Positions 1 through 4,366 of a stretch of DNA of 6,295 nt are shown one piece after another. This DNA is from Miniphocaeibacter sp964345925 (GTDB taxonomy: Bacteria > Bacillota > Clostridia > Tissierellales > Peptoniphilaceae). A program made the position numbers and the translations under genes. Below the pieces are notes generated by a model. The model was not told where the DNA came from. It worked only from the letters and a program-made list of their open reading frames with translations, and searched no databases. Within the stretch, counting starts at the first letter, position 1. Each line of letters begins with the position of its first letter. The stretch spans positions 1-6,295 of the forward strand of contig CAYFSP010000067.1 in the NCBI GenBank assembly GCA_964345925.1. Reading direction: 5' to 3'.

Positions 1-275
1 GCATAGTTATTTCTGTTCGGTATAAAACTGTCTAAAAAAGAGTTGCCATTCCATCTTATAGATCTAGTAGATATTAGATCGCCAGCTATTGAAACAATTT
101 TTTCAAATTTTTTAGTAATTTCTTTTTGATTATCTGATTCTGCTATAAGTTCAGTTGTTCCATCTATAAAATGAATTACAAGCGAATATAAGTCCCCGTT
201 TTCAACTAATTCAATTTTTTTACATAAATCCATATTAAATATTTTTTTAGGTTCAAAATCATTTACAATTACCAT
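1..275 (-). CDS. Unrecognised protein, N-terminal 91 codons (runs off the window)
   Basis: The minus strand is open from an ATG at 275-273 down to position 1 with no stop, giving 91 codons of a longer protein. It begins MVIVNDFEPKKIFNMD and is rich in Lys, Glu and Ile. It has no obvious signal peptide or membrane segment, so it is probably soluble. An in-frame TGA shortly upstream (complement of 296-298) and an AGAAGG-like ribosome binding site 8 nt before the ATG support this start. The start lies 2 nt after the stop of the recombinase-like fragment, as in a phage or island operon, so it may be accessory-element cargo. I do not recognise the family. Conserved-looking stretches such as LVIHFIDGTTELIAES suggest a small beta-rich domain, but that is a guess. 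Confidence 0.7.
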   Translation of the reverse strand, partial: MVIVNDFEPKKIFNMDLCKKIELVENGDLYSLVIHFIDGTTELIAESDNQKEITKKFEKIVSIAGDLISTRSIRWNGNSFLDSFIPNRNNY

Positions 276-277
276 TC

Positions 278-376
278 CTAGTACCTTCTTTCAAATTCTT
301 CTAATAAATCAACTATTCTTGCATCATCTTTAGGATAAAGATGTGAATAGGTGTTTACTATGTCATATTTTAGTAT
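278..376 (-). pseudogene. Remnant C-terminus of a tyrosine recombinase/integrase
   Basis: On the minus strand, 32 codons without any start codon end in TAG at 280-278. They include NTYSHLYPKDDARIVDLLEE. The (D/N)TYSHLYP block is the hallmark of the end of phage-type tyrosine recombinases, where the tyrosine is the DNA-cleaving nucleophile and is followed by a charged C-terminal helix. The frame is closed by TAA at 379-377. The sequence before the motif does not carry the expected LGHSS...T box, so everything upstream of about codon 8 is missing or scrambled. It is therefore a 3' fragment, not a functional gene. The next gene starts 2 nt later, a spacing that matches a former operon. A chance match in a short AT-rich frame cannot be excluded. 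Confidence 0.55.
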
Positions 377-418
377 TTAATAGCAATATGATCATTAGAG
401 TTTAGACTTTTAGTATTT
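368..418. repeat. 11-bp direct repeat TTTTAGTATTT flanking a 29-bp spacer
   Basis: TTTTAGTATTT occurs at 368-378 and again at 408-418, 40 bp apart. Both copies are followed by an AATA within a few bases. The first copy coincides with the point where the recombinase-like frame loses similarity. The second overlaps the stop codon of the pspC gene. It may be a scar of deletion or integration, or just a chance repeat in AT-rich DNA. Confidence 0.4.
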
Positions 419-606
419 TAATAATAGTTTTGTGTAGGAACAAATACGACCATAAGTATATAGATTAATAATCCAGAGCCGTACCCTAAAGCAAATACTG
501 CAAATAGTATTCTAAATATTACAGGATCTATATTAAAATATTCTCCTAATCCACCACATACACCAGCAACAACTCTATCTTGATTAGATCTATACAGTCT
601 TCTCAT
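418..606 (-). CDS. Small PspC-domain membrane protein
   Basis: This 62-residue protein is almost entirely one PspC domain. RLYRSNQDRVVAGVCGGLGEY (residues 3-23) carries the conserved VAGVCGGLGEY core, then FNIDPVIFRILF, then a single hydrophobic segment at about residues 32-57 ending in FVPTQ. The family includes the phage-shock protein C domain, which in proteobacteria senses envelope stress with PspB. In Firmicutes such stand-alone proteins are common and their role is mostly unproven. The ATG at 606-604 is preceded by AAGAGGT at a suitable distance. It is divergent from the DUF1622 gene and ends at the recombinase remnant. The domain assignment is secure; a stress role is inference. Confidence 0.92.
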   Translation of the reverse strand: MRRLYRSNQDRVVAGVCGGLGEYFNIDPVIFRILFAVFALGYGSGLLIYILMVVFVPTQNYY

Positions 607-636
607 ATTTTACCTCTTTTCAAATTATTATTATTT

Positions 637-665
637 ATTATATACTATTTTATCATCTCTATGTA
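637..665 (-). promoter_or_regulatory. Possible promoter of the PspC-domain gene
   Basis: A perfect TATAAT lies on the minus strand at 642-637, about 30 bp before the pspC start codon. The hexamer 17 bp upstream is TACATA (665-660), a poor match to TTGACA. The -10 is convincing in position, the -35 is not, and AT-rich DNA gives many such matches. Confidence 0.35.
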
Positions 666-682
666 TAAATATATTAACTAAT

Positions 683-711
683 TTGAAGAAGTCCCTATAT
701 TATCATATAAT
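683..711 (+). promoter_or_regulatory. Promoter of the DUF1622-oxidoreductase operon
   Basis: TTGAAG (683-688), a 17-bp spacer and TATAAT (706-711) give a sigma-A-type promoter with a perfect -10. A transcript would start near 718 and have a short leader of about 27 nt before the ATG at 745. Confidence 0.65.
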
Positions 712-734
712 TTTAGTAGTAAACTATTTATTTT

Positions 735-740
735 GGAGGT
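735..740 (+). promoter_or_regulatory. Ribosome binding site that fixes the DUF1622 start
   Basis: GGAGGT lies 4-5 nt before the ATG at 745-747. A TTG at 733-735 is in frame with the gene, but it overlaps this Shine-Dalgarno and has none of its own. The ATG at 745 is therefore the likely start. Confidence 0.8.
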
Positions 741-744
741 ACTT

Positions 745-1068
745 ATGAAAGTAACCATGGATTTTTTATCCAATGCAGTATTTATTATTAAAATTATTTC
801 TGTATTGGTTTTATTATTGGGACTTATTACTTATTTAAAGGATGTTTTCATATGTTTGATAAAAAAAGATTTTAGAGAAACTAAAATTGTAAAAAATAAA
901 TTAGGTGGAGTTGTATTACTAGGTCTTGAAATTTTAATTATTGCTGATATAGTTGAAACTATTATAAATCCTACATTTAAGGATATAGCCTTATTAGCAT
1001 CTATTGTAGGAATAAGAACTGCGATTTCCTATTTTTTAAATAAGGAAATAGGGGAGTTTGAAGATTAA
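745..1068 (+). CDS. DUF1622 family membrane protein
   Basis: This 107-residue integral membrane protein has three hydrophobic segments. The first covers about residues 11-30, followed by a charged loop rich in Lys and Arg (about residues 32-50). The second is the LGGVVLLGLEILIIADIVETI block, and the third is a hydrophobic stretch ending in IRTAISYFLNKEIGEFE. The GLE-LI-ADI and IRT-IS-FLN-EI pattern is what I recognise as DUF1622, a family of unknown function found across bacteria. The start is set at the ATG with GGAGGT just upstream; a second in-frame ATG at 757 is possible but lacks a spaced ribosome site. The stop at 1066-1068 is followed 18 nt later by the oxidoreductase start with its own AGGAGG, so the two are probably cotranscribed. 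No function should be assumed. Confidence 0.85.
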   Translation: MKVTMDFLSNAVFIIKIISVLVLLLGLITYLKDVFICLIKKDFRETKIVKNKLGGVVLLGLEILIIADIVETIINPTFKDIALLASIVGIRTAISYFLNKEIGEFED

Positions 1069-1086
1069 ATTATATAGGAGGCATTT

Positions 1087-2037
1087 ATGAAATTTGGCAT
1101 AATAGGATCTAATTTTGTTGTTGATAGTTTTTTGGAATCAGCTAAACTTATAGAAGATTTTGAATTCACAGCAATGTATTCTAGGGATATTAATAGAGCA
1201 AAAGAATTTGGTGGGAAGTATGGAGCTAAATTTTTTTATGATGATTTAGAAGATATGTATAAATCGGGCATTGAAGCTGTTTATATTGCAAGTCCTATGG
1301 CGTTACATGAAGAACAGGCGATTATGGCTTTAAATGCAGGGATACACGTACTATGTGAGAAAATAGCTACAACTACAGTAGATTCATTTGAAAGGATAAA
1401 AAAAACAGCTGAATTAAATGGAAAACTATTTATGGAAGCCATGATTTCAACGGCTACACCAACTTTTAAAAACATTAAAGAAAATTTGAATAGAATTGGT
1501 AAAATTAGAAGGGTGGTTTTCCAATTTAATCAATACTCTTCAAGGTATGATAAATTGAAAAATGGAATCGTAGAAAATGCATTTAAACCAGAACTTGGTA
1601 ATGGTGCTTTAACAGATATTGGTGTTTATACTATAGAACCAATTATAAATCTATTTGGAAAACCTAAAAGTATTGTAGGCAATAATTATAAATTGAGTAC
1701 AGGTGCAATAAGTCATGGCTCTGCAATACTTGGATATGAAGGTTTTGAAGCTATAGTAATGTATAGTAAGATTTGTAACTCATATAGCAATTCAGAAATT
1801 ATTGGTGAAGATGGAAGCATCCTTATAAATAAAATATCACTACCTGATAGCTATGAAATCATATTTAGAAATGGTAGTAAGGAAAGTTTTAAAGACAATA
1901 GCAATATGCCTTTAATGTACTATGAAATAAAAGAATTTATCCAATGTATAAAGGATGGAAAGACTGAATCAGCAATAAATTCTTTAAGTACAACGAAAGA
2001 AACTATTAGAGTTGTGGAGTATTTGTGGAATAATTAA
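1087..2037 (+). CDS. Gfo/Idh/MocA-family NAD(P)-dependent oxidoreductase
   Basis: This 316-residue protein has a normal length for the family. The N-terminal Rossmann fold starts at once: FGIIGSNFVVDSF (residues 3-15) binds the dinucleotide. SRD at 32-34 is at the end of strand two. IASPMALHEEQAIMAL (67-82) is followed by the EK motif at E91-K92, whose lysine is usually catalytic. The C-terminal alpha/beta domain carries NGALTDIGVYTIEP, with D177 and Y181. The family usually reads EKP and often DxGxH; here it is EKI and DIGVY. A Tyr at this place is seen in the glucose-fructose oxidoreductase and dihydrodiol dehydrogenase branch. Members oxidise or reduce sugars, inositols or related polyols in the cytoplasm. 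The substrate cannot be told from sequence. It is preceded by AGGAGG, is probably cotranscribed with the DUF1622 gene, and is followed by no clear terminator. Confidence 0.9.
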   Translation: MKFGIIGSNFVVDSFLESAKLIEDFEFTAMYSRDINRAKEFGGKYGAKFFYDDLEDMYKSGIEAVYIASPMALHEEQAIMALNAGIHVLCEKIATTTVDSFERIKKTAELNGKLFMEAMISTATPTFKNIKENLNRIGKIRRVVFQFNQYSSRYDKLKNGIVENAFKPELGNGALTDIGVYTIEPIINLFGKPKSIVGNNYKLSTGAISHGSAILGYEGFEAIVMYSKICNSYSNSEIIGEDGSILINKISLPDSYEIIFRNGSKESFKDNSNMPLMYYEIKEFIQCIKDGKTESAINSLSTTKETIRVVEYLWNN

Positions 2038-2043
2038 AATTAT

Positions 2044-2071
2044 TGTAATAATGCTGTAATGATTTTGTAAT
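2044..2071 (+). promoter_or_regulatory. Three TGTAAT direct repeats at 11-bp spacing (likely response-regulator site)
   Basis: The exact hexamer TGTAAT occurs at 2044-2049, 2055-2060 and 2066-2071, each start 11 bp after the last, so all three face the same side of the helix. With a transcription start predicted near 2105 they cover about -61 to -34. OmpR/PhoB-family regulators bind direct repeats of this period, and Bacillus PhoP sites have hexamers separated by about 5 bp. Several dlt operons are known to be controlled by regulators of this family (GraR, VirR, CprR). The identity of the regulator here is inference. Confidence 0.55.
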
Positions 2072-2089
2072 ATTAATGGTCTTTCTTTG

Positions 2090-2098
2090 TGCTATAAT
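2090..2098 (+). promoter_or_regulatory. Extended -10 promoter of dltCD
   Basis: TGCTATAAT is a perfect extended -10 (TG-N-TATAAT). No hexamer 16-18 bp upstream resembles TTGACA; the last TGTAAT repeat lies close to that position instead, which fits an activator-dependent promoter. A second TATAAT at 2107-2112 also lacks a good -35 and could be an alternative. Confidence 0.55.
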
Positions 2099-2140
2099 TA
2101 CTCTTGTATAATTTTTAAAAGAATTAAATAGGAGTTTAAA

Positions 2141-2389
2141 ATGAATATTAAAAATATAGCATTAGAGATTTTAACGGATGTTTGTGAAATAGATGAATGA
2201 AATGAAAATATGGAATTGGATTTATTTGATGCAGGATTAATAGATTCTTTGGCTACTATTAGTATTATTTTATTGATAGAAGAAAAATTGGGGCTACAGT
2301 TACAACCAACAGATTTTGAAAAAGAAAATATATCTACTGTAAATAATTTTTCGGAGTTTTTAATAGGAAAAGTGAAAAGTTATGAATAA
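2141..2389 (+). pseudogene. dltC: D-alanyl carrier protein DltC, interrupted by TGA at codon 20
   Basis: The frame reads as an 82-residue acyl-carrier protein of the DltC type. It has helix 1 IALEILTDVCEIDE, then LFDAGLIDSLATISIILLIEE with Ser36 as the phosphopantetheine site, then QPTDFEKENISTVNNF. In the dlt pathway DltA loads D-alanine onto this carrier for transfer to teichoic acids. TAGGAG (2129-2134) precedes the ATG. Codon 20 is TGA (2198-2200), in the loop before Ser36; both sides stay in frame and conserved. Reinitiation at ATG 2210 (codon 24) would keep Ser36 but lose helix 1, and no good ribosome site precedes it. The stop could be a real nonsense mutation or a sequence error. The end overlaps the dltD start by 8 bp. 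Confidence 0.85.
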
Positions 2390-3539
2390 AGGCATAAGGA
2401 GAATTTTTATTGGATTATTATCAATATTGCTTACTATAGTAATTTTAATAGTTTATTATAAATATGCTGTAGCAAATATTGAGAATAATTATAGTAATAA
2501 AGTAGGTCATGTATATGCCCATGAAGGTAGGGACGGGGGTATGATATTACTTGAGAAAGCTATGAGGAATAATGATATTTTGCTTTTAGGTTCTTCAGAT
2601 CTTAGAATTAAGGTTGATGGAAATCCGATAAATGTTTTTCCAAATAAAACAAGTGATAAGAATATTGTAATTTCAGGAAAACCGAGGGTACAAAGCCTTT
2701 TAAATGCAATTAAATTGGGAGCCTTAGATGTAAATGAGGATTCGAATGTAGCTGTAATTGTTTCATTACAGTGGTTTATGAGAAATAAGGTTGAAAAAGC
2801 AAGTTTTAATTCTAATTTTTCAGAACTTCAATACTATAATTTCTTAGATAATAAGAATATATCTGAACCTATAAAGAAAAAAATTGCAAATAGGGTTTAT
2901 GACTTAACATATAATTATGCAAACAATAATGCTACAGTTTTTACTGATTTAAGAAATAAAGATGACATAGCTAGCAAAATTGTAAAACCATTTTTCGCTT
3001 TCCAACAAAAGTTTTTAAAATATAAGGATGTATTTTAGTCTAATAACTTAATAAATAAAGTCAGCAATAAGAAAAACAAGTCTATAGATAAATCTTGGGA
3101 TGAATTAAGGTTAGAAGCGGAAGAAAAAGGTAAGGAATCTGTTACAAATAATAATATGTATGTTCATGATAAATATTATAATAATGAGATAAAGCCAGCT
3201 TTAGAAAAACTTAATGGAAAGTATAAAAATATAAATTTACTTAAATCCGATGAATTTAAAGACTATGAATTATTTTTAGAATTATGTAAGGATATGGGAG
3301 TGAAGCCTTATATTATCATTGAGTCCGTAAATGGTCACTTTTATGATTATGCAGGTATTTCAATGGATAAAAGATATGAATACTACAATAAAATTCAAGA
3401 GATAACAGAAAAATATGGTTTTGAATATTTAGATTTAAAAGAAAATGAATATGAAAAGCATTTCTATTTTGATGCAATGCATTTAGGATGGAAAGGATGG
3501 CTTTATATAAGTGAAGAAATGGCAAAATACTTTAAGTAA
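2382..3539 (+). pseudogene. dltD: Teichoic acid D-alanylation protein DltD, interrupted by TAG at codon 219
   Basis: Read through one in-frame TAG (3036-3038), this is 386 sense-plus-nonsense codons, close to normal DltD length. Residues 5-26 form the N-terminal membrane anchor, with the rest outside the membrane. ILLLGSSDL (residues 66-74) carries the catalytic-serine motif (GSSE in most homologues). The downstream half continues in the same frame with KPYIIIESVNGHFYDY and ends in FDAMHLGWKGWLYISEEM, where D364 and H367 form the rest of the catalytic set. DltD acts on D-alanine transfer to lipoteichoic acid. The stop separates Ser from Asp/His, so neither half can be active alone. The ATG at 3156 has no ribosome site. 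It starts inside dltC (ATGAATAA), implying translational coupling. No frameshift or other damage is seen. Confidence 0.88.
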
Positions 3540-3541
3540 TT

Positions 3542-3579
3542 AATAGGAGCTAATTATATAAATAGCTCTTATTTTTTTT
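3542..3579 (+). terminator. Rho-independent terminator after dltD
   Basis: The left arm 3542-3552 (core GGAGCTA) pairs with the right arm 3563-3573 (TAGCTCT core) in an 11-bp stem with one G-U pair. The 10-nt AT-only loop can fold further. The stem leads into eight Ts (3572-3579). It begins 3 nt after the dltD stop and closes the dltCD unit. Confidence 0.9.
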
Positions 3580-3592
3580 AATATAAAATATA

Positions 3593-3610
3593 TTGTTAAA
3601 AATTTCTTAT
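3593..3610 (+). promoter_or_regulatory. Weak candidate Rex operator
   Basis: TTGTTAA (3593-3599) is a perfect left half of the clostridial Rex consensus TTGTTAA-N4-TTAACAA. The right half here is TTCTTAT, matching 3 of 7. It sits directly against the -35 box of rex. Rex often represses its own gene, but this match is too poor to call with confidence. Confidence 0.25.
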
Positions 3611-3638
3611 TGATGTATTTGCTATTAGTTGTTATAAT
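3610..3638 (+). promoter_or_regulatory. rex promoter
   Basis: TTGATG (3610-3615), a 17-bp spacer and TATAAT (3633-3638) preceded by TG at 3630-3631 give a strong extended sigma-A promoter. The start would be near 3645, with a leader of about 23 nt. The -10 lies within an imperfect inverted repeat TTGT-N7-ACAA (3629-3643). Confidence 0.8.
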
Positions 3639-3667
3639 TACAATATAAGTAAATATGGAGGAGTATT

Positions 3668-4324
3668 ATGAGCGAAAAACCACGTGTTTCATTAGCTGTC
3701 GTAAAAAGATTGCCAAAATATTATAGATACTTAGGATTAATTGCTGATAGGGGCATAATTAGAGTTTCTTCTCAGGAGTTAAGTAAGATTACAGGATTGA
3801 CAGCATCTCAAATAAGACAGGACTTAAATCACTTTGGTGGATTTGGTCAACAGGGATATGGATACAATGTAGAAGAATTAAAAGCTGAAATTGAAAAGAT
3901 AATAGGGATTGATAAATCCTATAAAGCCATAGTAGTAGGAATGGGGAATATTGGTCAAGCTATATATAAATATAGAGGATTTAATGAAGATTCAGGTTTT
4001 AAAATAGTAGGTCTATTTGATAAGGATAAAAATATTGTTGGCCGTACTATAAATGGAATAAAGGTTAATGATGTAAAGAATATAAGTAAGCTTATTGATA
4101 AGGAAGATGTAGATATTGCAGTATTATCCGTTACAGCTGACGCTGCTCAAGAAGTATGTGACAAACTTGTAGAAGGTAATATAAAGGGAATTTGGAACTT
4201 TGCTCCAGTAGATTTAAAACTGCCTAAGGATGTAGTGTTGGAAAATGTTCACCTTGATGAAAGTTTATTTACACTAACTTACTATATGAACAATTTAAAG
4301 GATTATCCTGGAACTAAAAATTAG
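3668..4324 (+). CDS. rex: Redox-sensing transcriptional repressor Rex
   Basis: This 218-residue protein is full length for Rex. Residues 1-80 are the winged-helix DNA-binding domain, with the recognition helix LTASQIRQDLNHFGGFGQQGYGY in two blocks (44-55 and 56-66) typical of the family. Residues 85-200 are a Rossmann fold with GMGNIG (91-96) and D118 at the end of strand two. The C-terminal helix, which swaps between subunits in the dimer, follows. Rex binds operators when NADH is low, and NADH releases it, so it controls fermentation and hydrogen or butyrate genes in anaerobes. GGAGGAG (3657-3663) lies 4 nt before the ATG. Its TAG stop is inside the following terminator. The next gene is an ABC-F ATPase, an arrangement like the rex-ydiF neighbourhood of Bacillus subtilis. 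Confidence 0.97.
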   Translation: MSEKPRVSLAVVKRLPKYYRYLGLIADRGIIRVSSQELSKITGLTASQIRQDLNHFGGFGQQGYGYNVEELKAEIEKIIGIDKSYKAIVVGMGNIGQAIYKYRGFNEDSGFKIVGLFDKDKNIVGRTINGIKVNDVKNISKLIDKEDVDIAVLSVTADAAQEVCDKLVEGNIKGIWNFAPVDLKLPKDVVLENVHLDESLFTLTYYMNNLKDYPGTKN

Positions 4325-4345
4325 ACATTTATGTCTAATTTTTTT
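4316..4345 (+). terminator. Terminator overlapping the rex stop codon
   Basis: TTAGACA (4321-4327) pairs with TGTCTAA (4332-4338) around a TTTA loop, and the A-run before it pairs with the seven Ts (4339-4345) after it. The rex TAG (4322-4324) is in the left arm. A ribosome at the rex stop would cover part of the stem. The structure sits between rex and the ABC-F gene. Confidence 0.85.
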
Positions 4346-4350
4346 AAATT

Positions 4351-4366
4351 AGGTGGTGATTAATTG
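4351..4366 (+). promoter_or_regulatory. Ribosome binding site and TTG start of the ABC-F gene
   Basis: AGGTGGTGA (4351-4359) matches the anti-Shine-Dalgarno pattern AGGAGGTGA and is 4 nt before TTG (4364-4366). The first domain strand ILIGVNELSKSY follows at once, and no in-frame ATG occurs at a better place. Confidence 0.8.

Noticed and set aside
388..395. ATGATCAT palindrome as part of a pspC terminator
   Set aside because: The stem does not extend beyond 8 bp without a loop, and no T-run follows on the minus strand.
733..735. TTG start for the DUF1622 gene
   Set aside because: It overlaps the GGAGGT ribosome site of the ATG at 745 and has none of its own.
1281..1475. Minus-strand open frame inside the oxidoreductase
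   Set aside because: Shadow of a well-supported gene, with no ribosome binding site or recognisable domain.
2093..2101. Shared TATAATTAC in the dltC and rex promoters as a common operator
   Set aside because: The shared bases are mostly the -10 hexamer, and the surrounding sequence does not align.
2198..2240. Selenocysteine at the dltC TGA
   Set aside because: No convincing hairpin follows the TGA within the distance needed for a bacterial SECIS, and the DltC family has no redox cysteine at this position.
3036..3060. Pyrrolysine at the dltD TAG
   Set aside because: Pyrrolysine is confined to methylamine methyltransferases and a few others; DltD has no reason to carry it, and the companion TGA in dltC points to decay or error.
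3316..3525. Minus-strand open frame inside dltD
   Set aside because: Shadow frame; the plus strand carries the conserved DltD end.
3156..3539. Separate 127-aa gene after the dltD stop
   Set aside because: It is in the same frame as the upstream part, the frame is open back to the TAG, it lacks a ribosome binding site, and it ends with the DltD C-terminal motif.
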